The notes below the pieces were generated by a model. That model saw nothing but the letters and a program-made list of their open reading frames with translations, made no database searches and had not been told where the DNA came from. A stretch of DNA of 64,000 nt from Myoxocephalus aenaeus (taxonomy: Eukaryota > Chordata > Actinopteri > Perciformes > Cottidae): the NCBI GenBank assembly GCA_038501785.1, contig JBAMJR010000066.1, positions 743,501 through 807,500 of the forward strand. The letters run 5' to 3'. How positions within the stretch are numbered: position 1 is the first letter of the stretch; each line of letters starts with the position of its first letter. The position numbers were made by a program, and so were the translations under genes. Shown one piece after another: positions 35,020 to 46,625 of this stretch.

Positions 35020-37391
35020 GAATTGTGTGGATTTTATATGCAGCTGTGGAAATAGTAAACATTATTTACATTTTCAAGTACAAATACCAACAATCCACCT
35101 GTTAAAAGGACGATTAAATAGATGCGGAAGCTTCCGTAATACATGAGAAACACCCTTCAACTAAGCACACAAAGAATGATCTATTCTGTGGCCTCGATCA
35201 AAGTCTTTGTGAAATATGGTGTGTTATAGATTTGCATGCAGATGTGTGTGCATACTGTTTGTGTACTTTATATACATATATTCAAATGGGAGCTTGAGAG
35301 TTTTATTTTAACACCCTCTCCCATGCAGACACTTTTATGTGTATTATTCATCACACAGGAAATGTGTTAGATGTGATATTATTTGCTTTTCACATGTAAT
35401 TTCTTACAATTCATATGTACAAAAATTATAAATAATACAAATCACTTGCCTTCATGCTTATTTCTAACATGCAAAATGGGTTTTGCGTGCAGTACACTCT
35501 GATGTGCTTTATATGTTTGTTGCACTTACTCTGTTTTCTTTGTTATGTTTATCGAGATTTCTGAGATTCTGTTGACAAACTAAATGCAGTAAAAGCAACA
35601 GGATTTTTGATGTATCAACTAATTTAAATAAATTATAAATTATAGTACAAAAAGCTTTAGATTAAATAAATATATCGCAGACAAAAGTCAGTAAAACGAT
35701 CCATGATCTCGTGGTTTAGTCTCGTAAGAAAACAAAAGCACATCTTCTCCAGCTCCGGTCTTGACCCACATGTAAAGATCACTGCCAGAACAACCACTTT
35801 CCCGGATAGTTGACCCACAACGAGGCCGGCCGGCTCCTCTCGGTGCCTGCAGGACGGCGTCTCCCGCCGGCTCCTCTCTGCCCACCTTTGCCAGGAGCGC
35901 TGGCAACACCTGCAACAGGGGAAGTGCATAAAGGATTAAATTATGAATGGAGAGCCAGCGAGGCAGAAGGAAATGGTTGTGATAATGGCATGACAGCATA
36001 TTTAATTTGCAGATAATTGTACTGTGGGGGCTTTTAAGGGGCTGGTCTCACACTGGCATTTCTTATGAAATGGGCAAATCATGGCTGTTGTCACCTTACA
36101 GCCTCTAAAGAAACTGGATGTGGATCTAAAAAAAGCCTCAAGATGAAAGAAAAGTGGCTAAAAGGACTGCGTCTGATATTTTAACGGTTAAGATTGTCAT
36201 TTGAAAATGAGAGCATTCTGACCTGAGTATTATGAGAGATGCACGTATTTATTATTGTCTGTTTTCATATGTTTAAATATAGTATTTGCAGGAAGCATTC
36301 AGACACATGTATCTGGAGATTTGGGTCAAAGATAGACTTATAGAAATATTTTATCCTGACACTCAAACACGTGAGAATATGAAGTCAAAGATAATATTTG
36401 TATCCAGGCCAGTGTGTGAATGTGGACAAAACATTTCACTTTGACACTGTTGATTTGCACGTTCGTGGTGCCTTCTTTTTTGATGAAGGAATTATTAAGA
36501 CATGAGCATAAATACGATATAAGACAACCAGCGCGTAGCATTTCAAGGCATCTATTAACATTTAACTGTCTTCATTTGAGCATCTGAAAAAATGTGTTTT
36601 TGCAGCTTAGAATTACACGTTTATACCTACACACCTCTCATTGGTGTGTTTCTACAGTAGCTCAGAATGGACAAACCAAACAATGGCTCGAGACAGAGCC
36701 GTTCACGTTATTAGGTCACTCAGTTATATCACTAAGTCCTTCACACTGTTCCTTTGAGGCAGTCTCACTAATGCGTAAGAGATCAGTTTTAATAGAAACA
36801 GGTGACATTATTTATATTCAATATTCTAATACCGTTGGCCTGAAAGCTAATCTAACAGCGGGTCGGTTAGTGTTGTGCGTGTAGTACCGCAGGTAACCTG
36901 TTGGAGGCGCTTCACAGAGCGGAGCCACCAATCACCGCTCAATCTTTGTGTCTGATCGTCTGGGTATCTTAAAATATCACCGGCTGTACTTTGTAATATG
37001 ATACGTGACAACCGTGCTGCCAGTGTGCCCTGAAAATAGATGAAACATAATCAGCCTCACTCAGGGATGAAACCTGACTCTCCTTACCTTCTGCTTTCAG
37101 TTGTCCTGCAGACGTCTGCCTCTGGTCAGCTGACCACTTCTCCTCACGTGAGCACAGTGAAGAAAACGACATGAGGTTGGAGATTTTTTTTTTGGTGTGC
37201 AGATTAATGAGGTAATTCATGTAAATGGTTTGGTTTCTCATTAGCATTTTGTAATGAGGTGAACAACCCACTCCACTCACGGCCCTCTTCTTCTTCTTCT
37301 TGCCTCAGCATCAGCATGCTACACTGGCGTTTACAGGCAAATTAATACAAAGAGACAGCCGTGACCTCCTGGAGAGGATGTAGTGCTGCTG

Positions 37392-37394
<3 letters not shown>
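35020..37394. other. Intergenic, no supported gene
   Basis: Mostly AT-rich, non-repetitive sequence. A minus-strand stretch at about 35690-35920 has a good-looking splice acceptor (pyrimidine tract then CAG) followed by about 75 open codons, but it matches no family I know. Around 35,940-36,020 and 37,690-37,800 the sequence is complex and may be regulatory. Nothing here can be called a gene from sequence alone. Confidence 0.4.
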
Positions 37395-37474
<80 letters not shown>

Positions 37475-37494
37475 AGAGAGAGAGGGAGAGAGAG
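37395..37494 (+). repeat. (GT)n(GA)n compound microsatellite
   Basis: GT run to about 37472 followed by an interrupted GA run. Confidence 0.98.
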
Positions 37495-37999
37495 CAGCGC
37501 TGTGCCTACCAGCTGTTTCATTCAGCCATCTGTGGTGTCAGATGTTTTGTGAGGAGGCTGGAAGTTTCTCAACGTGCTGTGACGAACAAAAGTGCACATT
37601 TTGAGCATTATTTGGCACGCATACATGCATACGGACACGTGCGCTCGCACATTTATTTTTCCCCTCTCTCTTTGTGTCTGTTCAGCTAAATTTAATCTAA
37701 TTCGGCTCAGTTCAGTTCAGTTGCTGCTTTCTTGGCGTGAAATTGCATAACTGCCACAGCAGAGGGTGACAAAATTAATTAGTGAAGAACAATACCAATT
37801 TAAAAACACATCATAATATTACGCCTCAATCTGTATTGATCTTGAATAATATAAAAATAGGAAGCAGGGAAACCTCTCCCATGCAGTGAGACGATAGGAA
37901 TTTAATGGAAAGTCTTCCATGTCTCTTAATGCTGACCACCTGCTCCTAATATTCAGAATGCAGGGATCACATTTCATGTGTGTGATGATTGAAATAAAG

Positions 38000-38150
38000 T
38001 TTTTTAAGATAAAGGCGCTCGATGCAGAATTCAGAGCATAGCTATTGCCTCCACGCGGCTCTCAACATGGCGACAGCTGGTTAGCAGCTAGCATTGCTAA
38101 CAGAGCCAACAGTGTTAACCTGAGGGGGAACCGGAGGATCGGCGCTACGC
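38000..38150 (-). repeat. Dispersed repeat copy abutting the 12-bp minisatellite
   Basis: Reads 'agaattcagagcatag', 'attgcctccacgcggctctc' and 'aacatggcgac', which is the reverse complement of the end of the repeat at 27515-27765. The minisatellite starts within or at the edge of this element. Confidence 0.55.
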
Positions 38151-38453
38151 TTACCAGTGAGCTAACCAGTGAGCTAACCAGTCAGCTAACCAGTGAGCTA
38201 ACCAGTGAGCTTACCAGTCAGCTAACCAGTGAGCTAACCAGTGAGCTAACCAGTGAGCTAACCAGTCAGCTAACCAGTCAGCTAACCAGTGAGCTAACTA
38301 GTCAGCTAACCAGTGAGCTAACCAATCAGCTAACCAGTGAGCTAACCAGTGAGCTAACCAGTGAGCTAACTCTAACTAGTCAGCTAACCATTGAGCTAAC
38401 CAGTCAGCTAACCAGTGAGCTAACCAGTGAGCTAACCAGTGAGCTAACCAGTG
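38151..38453 (+). repeat. 12-bp minisatellite (GAGCTAACCAGT / CAGCTAACCAGT)
   Basis: About 24 tandem units. Two main variants differ at the first base (G or C), and there are a few point changes and one 6-bp extra piece near 38367. Because the unit and the extra piece are multiples of three, one frame stays open and reads as repeated TSEL/TSQL, producing a 144-residue open frame (38045-38479). I regard that frame as a by-product of the repeat. Confidence 0.95.
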
Positions 38454-38759
38454 GGACACAACAGAGACACATGGACTAACATGCCAGCACAGGGAGAAGG
38501 TATAGACATTACTCCACTATATCTTTACACAGCAAATATTTGTTTGTTTGACTAATTCTGCTTCTAGTCCAAGGCTCAAATAGCTCTGCCAGAGTGTTAG
38601 AATGGCACTATGATACATCAAACTAAAATAATGTATTTTAGCACGGAGGTTCACTCTTAAATAGTAAGAGTCTACAGCCATGCTCGTGAGGTTATACATG
38701 GGGACAGCTGTGCTTTGAGCCAAATACTAACTTCGGCAGGCAAACGCGCTGATATTGAT

Positions 38760-39008
38760 AATGCTAACAGGCAGCTTCAAGCAGGTGTAATGTTCACCAT
38801 CTTAGACAACAGTGACATTTGTTACAGCTGAGGCTGATGGGGATGTGATTCGTTTAGCAGGGATTTGGTCCAAAGTTTTGGACGAATTGAAATGTTTGAC
38901 ACGATGATGAATGCTAGGATCAACAACGTTATTACAACTCATCCTGAGGGGAGCATGAATGTTTGCACCAAATGTAATGGCAATAGATCGTTGAGGTATT
39001 AACGTATC
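38760..39008 (+). repeat. Dispersed fish repeat copy
   Basis: Reads 'taatgttcaccatcttagac', 'gctgaggctgatggggatgt' and 'aatggcaatagatcgttgag'. The first two segments align with the copy at 50085-50310. Confidence 0.6.
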
Positions 39009-39039
39009 TGTTTGTCTGAGCACTTTATCTGATACTTAT

Positions 39040-39183
39040 TTTAATTACCCATTGCACTGTTGTTGTTGTTGATTGTTGTCTGTCTCGTCTCATGTCTAAT
39101 GTATGCACCTTCAACCAAGAAAAATTCCTCGTCTGTGTAAACATTCCTGGCAATAAACAGTTTCTGATTCTGATTCTGATTCT
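39040..39183 (+). repeat. LINE-like 3' tail ending in (GATTCT)n
   Basis: Contains 'ctaatgtatgcaccttcaac', 'caagaaaaattcctcgtctg', 'taaacattcctggcaataaa' and three GATTCT-type units at the 3' end. This is characteristic of CR1/L2-type LINE tails in fish. A reverse copy lies at 15757-15906. Confidence 0.75.
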
Positions 39184-39184
39184 C

Positions 39185-39480
39185 TGAGGTATTTCACTTA
39201 AAAGCCACAAATGTGAACCATGTGGTGGCGGGTCACCAAAGTCAGAATGGCCTTCATCGTCGGAGAACTGTGAACATCTGTACAGTGTTTTATATCGCGT
39301 TATCCAATAGATGTTGTCATATTTCACAGTGGAGTTTAAAGAAAAAATAGAGTATCTCCAAAGTCATACGGATTTTATCCTTTGAATGTATCACATGAAT
39401 ATGCACATGCACTAAATGCACTACAATTCACAGCAATCCATCTGGTTTGGACCAAAGTGGTGTATTGAGGGGAGATGGTA
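39185..39480 (+). repeat. Dispersed fish repeat, continuation or second copy
   Basis: Contains 'gcgggtcaccaaagtcagaa', 'ctgtgaacatctgtac', 'acagcaatccatctggtttg' and 'gaccaaagtggtg'. These are recognisable pieces of the family at 38760, apparently split by insertion of the LINE-like tail. Confidence 0.5.
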
Positions 39481-42387
39481 GCTGATGTTAAGTCCTCTAC
39501 GTCCTCTGACTCTCCGTCTTACCACTTGGACACGTCTTCCCCTCCGTTGATGCTGTGAGTTTTAGTCTGATGTCTGTTCATTCGCTGAGTTGTGTCTTTG
39601 AAAAGATTTCCTGGCATGATCATCATTCACAATGCCTCTGTTGGTTCGCCTGTCTTTGTTTTCACTCGGGTCCGAACTCACCCAGCTTATAGTCGGAGGG
39701 GTCAAGAGACTTCTTTTGTTTGTTCTGGGTTTTCTGTTTTCCATCTTTCCCTCCTCTGCCCATCTGCACACCTGATCTGAACCAGCCTCGTTAGTCCTGC
39801 TCCCCAGAGGTTTCCCCACCCCATCCTCCTCACCCAAGCTTCTCCGCCCATCTCTCCACCTGCACTTCGCCTCCTCGTCAGATTAGCTCGCGGTTCAGTC
39901 TGCGGCCCCTTTTTCCACTGGACGGAGAGCCCCGTTAACATCTGTCTTTTGTCTTTCGTGGGAAGGGTTACAATCTGCATTCATTCACGGGACAAATGAC
40001 TCCAACTAGCAGTGAGGAACCTGATACCTGGATGCGATGCTATGTGACATGCATAGAAGGGATTTGGACAATTCCTAACACACAAAACACACTATTGATA
40101 TGCTTTCCTTCAAAGACTCCAGTCAGAACAACAGTGATTTTACCTCGCTGATTGTCGTAAAACAAAAATAAAGCCCGACAAGAAACGCCTGCTATTCTCT
40201 CCAATGCTCCAACAATCACCAACTCTGGTTTGAGAGGCCGAATATAAAATAACGGATATAATAAAAGAAGTTACCAGCTTAATACACTAACCCTGCCTGT
40301 GACACAGCAGGAAAAATAACAGAAAGCCAGACTCACAATGGGAAAGGAAGCCACATATTTTTAGTGTGTTTTCCTGTTTAAAAACTTGCATATACGCACT
40401 GATCTTAGTCAAAAAGGGTTATTTGTTGGATCCTTGATTATGATCAGTGTTTCCTTTCCTGCATAACCTTGAATTAAAAAGCTATTTCTTCCCATTCCTA
40501 TTTCCTGCCGCACCCTCTCCTCTGCATTCAAGCCCACCTGTTCCTCTCTTCTCGGCAGCGTTCCCCACAGCTGTTGCATGTGATGTCACACGTGTACAAC
40601 CAGTTTTTCCATCCACGACAGGTCATAGTCTTTAATTTATGTCAAACGTCACAAAAAAAAACATGTTCTAAACCCCACCCAAACGGATCCAGTGACTGGA
40701 CAGCCGGGGATTACGTTTTACTGCCATATGTACGAGTGTGAAGCAGGGCAATCGTCGGCAAACTGCCAAGATAAATAAAAGTTAAAAAACAAATACAATT
40801 CTGCGTTGCCTCTCAGTTGGCCCACCATCTCATCTTGTCGAAAACGACTCCAAAAAGCAAAGCTGTTTCCCTTCAGCTGAACGCCTCAGATGATCACAGC
40901 GCTGCCAGGAGGACGCCGTAAAGAGTTACAGAGACTGATGTCTGAACAGAACAGCCGAGCAAAAGCTGGCGAGATCCTTCCATGTACCTGTCAGCCTGAA
41001 ATGATGGCTGACTTCCTGTGGGCTGGAGAAACACTAATAGTCTCCAGCTGGACAGGGAGAAATCTTCACCCTGTGTGTGTGTGTGTGTGTGTGTTTTCTC
41101 GTAACAGCAGGAAACCTTACACCTACGTTGGGCTAGAGGATGACTTAAACATATGTGAATTTCTGTGTTCACCTGGTGCGGTGCTTTTCCAGCAGAAGAT
41201 TTCAGGGTTGAGAATCAAACCGGAGGTGCCTTCACGAGCACTGCTGAGGAATTTCTCTCCTCTTCTGTCAGGTACAGACGGGTTCAGGTTCTACTTCTGG
41301 CAACATTGTCTGCCACCATCTTGGAGCTAAGTTTTATGTGTGGACTGAATGTAGTAGCCAGTTGTATTACGTCTTGTATTATCAGCATGTATTAAGCAGA
41401 ATGCATGTAACGTGTTAATCATTACATTTCTACTGTCTTAAAGAATCCACATTTTACTGCTGTAGCCGGCAAAAGTGGAAGAAATTTGAGTATTCACGTG
41501 TTTTGGGATCTATAGCATCATATAACCCCAACTGTAACACATAAAAACATATGTATGGATTGTTTTTACTCTAGAAACGTGTCCTACCTTTGACCTTTTC
41601 ACCTTTGAGCTCATCCAACTTTTTCTTCAAAGTCTTCCTCTTTTGATCCTGTCACGTGGGACTCATAATCATAGAAAATGGCGTTCCTATACAATAAACT
41701 GCATTCTTAGTTACGTTTCGAGTGTAACATACTTTCTCCTGGATTTCGGTCGCAGTTTGAAATCTGCTACAAAATTGCTTGGCTAGGTTTGGTTAAAAAA
41801 ACATCATGGTTTGGTTTAAAATGACAAATTGCAACAAAAATACTTGTTTCACATCCGTCTCCTGGGTGTTTTTACTTTTAACCATTCCATCCTGATATCC
41901 TAACGTGGACCTCTGCAGACTCTCTTCAAATGTATTCGTGCAACGTCAAAACCAAACGTAATCCACGACGTTTGCATCGAAATGTAATTCACAATGCCGT
42001 CTGGCAGTGCTGTTCATAGCATCGTGAACTAAACTCACAGCTCTTTGATCTCACTGCAGTGTCTCTCTGGGGGAAGTCTCTAACGTGCACCCAAGAGTTT
42101 CCTCAGAATGTTTCATACATCAAATATCAGCTAATGAATGCGTTCATTTCAAAGTGCGTGCGGGATATCAGTAAAGTTTGGGTTTTTAACACATGATCAC
42201 GCATCTTTATTTGGGATTTTAGTCTCCGTCCCTTCCATGCAAATGAGATTTACACTCAGAACGGAGGGAATGAAGCCATGTTGAAACCATTACCAAACCT
42301 GCGCGCTCTCGGCTGTGTTTCTCAGCCTCTCGCAGGTAAGAGCCGAAGACAAACCGCAGCACATACTTTAGATATCTGGCAGGAGGA

Positions 42388-42430
<43 letters not shown>

Positions 42431-45400
42431 ATCCAGAGGTGTGTTTTCAAGGTCTCCAGGCTGCATGGAGGTCCCTGCTCCAGGCCTGCGCCGCATTAAA
42501 GCCACATGTCTCTGTTTTCCTTTCCTACAGGCGTGTCGTACCTGCAGCTCTCACACACGCACACCGCCGCCGCCGTGAGGTTGAAACCCCTCGTCACTGG
42601 CGATTGTCATGGTTTTACTCGACGTGAAGGATTCATTGGTTCGCAGCGGTTTTAGAAACATTTATGGCCAAATGAAACCTTTTCTGAAACGTGTACGATG
42701 ACTCAGAGGAGAGGTGAGGTAACCAGTAATTGATGGAAAAAATGACTGGATACACTACATTTATTGAGGAACACACCATGAAACACCTGGCAACCTGGGC
42801 ATCCACGGACGGCAACAAACTAACTTTAAAAGCTTATTCCAGAGTTTTATCAGTTTGTAATACAACTCCTGAAAACGTATTAAACACTTTCACAGCATTC
42901 AAGCAAGACACAGTTCCTCTGGAATTAAAAACTTTAAAAGGCCTTGACACACTTGGGGAAGTTTTTCTTTCTACGTTGTATATATTTTTTTATTTTTTTT
43001 GTAATTTCGCACAGAACGCAATTATTAAGCGTTTCACTTTTCCGGGGCGAAGGTTGATTTTTCTGAGCTTTCGACCTGCAAATATCGACCAATCACTTTG
43101 TGCGTAAACTATATTGTACAACAACATGGAGGCTCCTTAGTCAGCACCGGTCCTGTGAGCAAAGTTGTAGCAGATATGGAGTAACTTTGTCTTTAATTCG
43201 GACGTGTGTTTATGCTCAACTGATGAATAGTTTCACTCTCCTTTTTGCTCGTTTTTTGGTGTCCACCGTACGTATAGGGGAGAAATCTGTCTCTTCATAG
43301 CTGCTGAATGATCCTCTGTGTTCACCAGCTAAAGTCTGACTGTGAAGGTAGTGGACAGCGGGGTTTATCAGAGCTGTCTCACTGAAAACAGCTGGCCGCT
43401 GCGGCCGAAAACCAGGACATGAGAGCGTGAGAGTCAACCAAAACAGTAAAGCTGTGGGTCGGAAAACCAAAACAACAGAGAAAAGGAACTGCAGAGTTGG
43501 TTATAATTCACTTTGAGCGACCTCTTCACTTCATACTGTCGTTTGATCAATTGCTAACAATGAAAGTATTGATTAGAGTGTATTAGCTGCTGATATGCAG
43601 AGAAAATGGCAAATTCAATGTCTTTGACCAAAGCTTTGCATTACAACACTAGCAGCCCGTAGATGTGGCCTTCCAGTCGCTAATAATCGATGCATTATTT
43701 TAAAAAAAGTATTAAATGTATGGACAATTTAATGCTTTTTACCTGCAATTTCATTTGTGTGTTTCGGACACAAACATCTACATATATAGGGTGATTTATA
43801 ACAAAATGATACTACCGGAGCAACAGAGATACACAAACCACACTCTAATGTACCGTGGAGCCTTTTGTGGACGTCAATGTAACGATGTATTGCATCCTTC
43901 ATAAATATTACCTCACTGAAAATCCCCCTGATTGCCTAAAACGAGCACCTGATTTAAGTGCTCACACGGCATGCTGAAAGGTGTGTGTGTGTGTGTGTGT
44001 GTGTGTGTCGGCTCAGATTGATGATATGAGAGGAATGAGCTCACATGGAAAATCACTAAAGCACCACTGGTTTATAAAACAAGGTGAGATGGACGAGAAC
44101 CATCTTCATCAGCAGAGTGCAGTTCCACATGTTCACGCACACGATCATACGAACATGATACGATATGATCTCTGTGTGAGAGTTTGGACAGGAAAGGGTT
44201 GGGTTTCACGCTTCCTGTGCAGTTTTCCCCCGGCTGTTGGCTGATGTCTTGATGTGAACCGTGGACAGTTTCCTGCAGCTCCCAGGTGAGTGTGTGGCTG
44301 CGAACCTTTTCTTTTTTTTTTACTGGGAAACCACAAATCTCTTAATTTCACCTCCTCATGTGATTCAACACAAACAAACATGTACGCCTATGTAAATGCC
44401 TTTCTTTACACCCTGTATAGAGGATTTTTATTATTATATCAATATGGGATTGTAAGTGACAGTACTTATCAATTACAATTTATAGAAAAAGAAAGAAATT
44501 ATTAAAGTAGACATGACATGAAACCCTATGACTATCCAAGTGAATTAAAAAGAGGAAACTTTAGGGTGATGAAATGGGTTTTTTTAAGCACGTAAATGCA
44601 CAATGCATTCATGCGTTACTCTTCAGGTTGTGTACGATGATTCAAGTTAATCAAAAGTATTATGAATATGATGGATAATCTTAAACTAGACGAGCAACAA
44701 AAAGTCTGTGAACAACATGTCATATAGTGGCTATGCAGAGTTAAAGCACTGTAAATGCACTCACATTACGGACTGAGACATTGCTGTCTGTCGGCCAACC
44801 GTTTTTGAAAATGTGCGGATGCTTTAAAGTTGCCTGAAAAGGTTTGAAGCCAACTTTGTTCATGAAAAAAACAGGAATTATTTTCAAAAGTGTGAACCGC
44901 ACGGAACAATAATGCAACTACGCCAAAGATAAACGTATGCATTGCTTTTAAGTTTTATGCATATTGGTTTTCACATCTACTGAAATGTACCGCACAAAGA
45001 TTATTGCCCCGAGCTGCAGTGAGTCTTTACGTTTTTCTACCTCTGAAACTCCCTTTGTCTCCGTTTCTCTCGGCCCCAGCGGTGACTGCACCACCTGTCG
45101 CTCCCACAGCCTCCCTCTTTTCGCTCCATCGTTCCGTTTTCTTTCGACGCGGTCCACTTTTCTAAGCGCTGCCGAGGCGGAGTCGTCCGTCTTTACGACA
45201 TGCTTCAGTCGACGATTCAGTTGAGCAGCTTCAGGCTTTAACGTGGACTCGCTCTTGCTGCTGTATAGCAGCAGCAGCACGGGCACAATTCAATATTATG
45301 TTTTTTAATTGGAAATGAGGAGATTCTGCCCCCCTGAGTAAAGCCAGTAATTATGGAAGTATTGCAATGAGTGTCTGTCCATTAGAGGTAATTTACTCTG

Positions 45401-45480
45401 CACACTGTTTGATTCAAGACCGACAAACGCAGATTGATACACTACCACTTGTGTATTGTATATATGTGTGTACAAATACT
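39481..45480. other. Gene-poor intergenic stretch
   Basis: No exon recognised on either strand. Short microsatellites occur at 41072-41094 (GT), 42390-42430 (GT) and 43981-44008 (GT). A minus-strand frame at 44948-45286 (112 residues, Lys/Arg/Glu-rich) is open over its whole length but has no recognised homologue. The remaining long frames cross microsatellites or repeats. Confidence 0.45.
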
Positions 45481-45990
45481 GTAATCATTGCAACAATTAC
45501 TGCAACTACTATTATTACAGCTTCTATTATACTTCTGCTTGTATGACTACTATACTCCCATCATTAGGCTACTGCTACTGCTAGTACTCTGAGTACCACT
45601 TCTACTATCGTTATATATATTCTACCACTATTACTGTGATTGCTAATACCACAACACACTATCAATATGTGTACTTCCTCATACGCTATTTTTATGACAA
45701 CTGTCACCACTACTGCCAGTACTGCTATTACTAATTGTACTTCTGCTCTACTAATACTACTGCAAATTGTTACTTCAACTGTCCCCACTACTAGTACTAG
45801 TACAAATATAATTACAACTGCTCTTACATACTGCTGTCATTATTGCTACTATGGTTCTTGCAGAACTAACTATATTTACTTATTATTAATGCTTCTAGTA
45901 TTTCTGCTGCTACTACTAACACTGCAGTATTACATTGTGTACTGCTATGGCTAGTACTGCTATCACTACCTCTACTACTTGCATTAATAA
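45480..45990 (+). repeat. Decayed (TAC)n/(ACT)n-type low-complexity region
   Basis: About 500 bp dominated by TACT, ACTACT and CTGCTA words with scattered substitutions. It looks like a very old, degraded trinucleotide repeat. Several open frames on both strands (Thr/Ile/Tyr- or Val/Ala-rich) come only from this composition. Confidence 0.75.
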
Positions 45991-46254
45991 CATAAACACA
46001 CTCCATACAATCAATGTTACATACAATACAATGTTTTCTTTGTTCAGTTTTGAGGAACATTGATGAAATAATAATCTCAGGTACAGTTGTTGCATTCGCA
46101 CACGGGAAAAAACAAAAGCCTCTGCAGCAACAGAGGAATTGTCCTGCCTCTGAATACCTCAGTCAGCTAAATATAGCCGGGAGATGCATGTCTGTCAGCC
46201 TCCCCCTCCCCCGTCCCCTCAAGCCCTTATCTTAATTATTTCCAGACCTTTCAA

Positions 46255-46258
46255 ACAC

Positions 46259-46348
<90 letters not shown>
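46255..46348 (+). repeat. (CA)n microsatellite
   Basis: About 46 AC units with one early CG interruption, one of the longest arrays in the window. Confidence 0.98.
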
Positions 46349-46350
<2 letters not shown>

Positions 46351-46420
46351 CTGATAAAAAAATACCAGTGTTGTGTTTACAGGCCTTCTTGCTGATGTTG
46401 AAGTCAGGAGAGGGCGTGAC

Positions 46421-46464
<44 letters not shown>
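46421..46464 (+). repeat. (GT)n microsatellite
   Basis: About 20 GT units, complementary to the (CA)n tract about 75 bp to the left. Confidence 0.97.
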
Positions 46465-46465
<1 letters not shown>

Positions 46466-46580
46466 TGGCTTACTCTCTTTGTTCGCGTCAGCGTGTTCTC
46501 TGTAATCTGATATATGGCCATTTGTTTCAATGCACATGTGTTTATGTGTAGTTGACAATAACAAAGAATAAATAAAAAAA

Positions 46581-46625
46581 GGGAGAACAATGAGAAGGAG
46601 AGTTTCTCTTTCTCATTGTTCTCCC
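46581..46625. repeat. Perfect 16-bp stem hairpin
   Basis: 'gggagaacaatgagaa' (46581-46596) is exactly reverse-complemented by 'ttctcattgttctccc' (46610-46625). The 13-nt interior can form a further AGAG/CTCT stem. Confidence 0.9.

Noticed and set aside
35688..35912. Minus-strand acceptor-like site followed by about 75 open codons
   Set aside because: The acceptor is good but no donor or known protein similarity was recognised, and two other frames are about equally open.
38045..38479. 144-residue open frame with TSEL/TSQL repeats
   Set aside because: It is a translation of a 12-bp non-coding minisatellite and its flanking dispersed repeat.
44948..45286. 112-residue Lys/Arg/Glu-rich minus-strand open frame
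   Set aside because: No recognised domain and no supporting partner exons. An unknown exon cannot be excluded without homology or RNA data.
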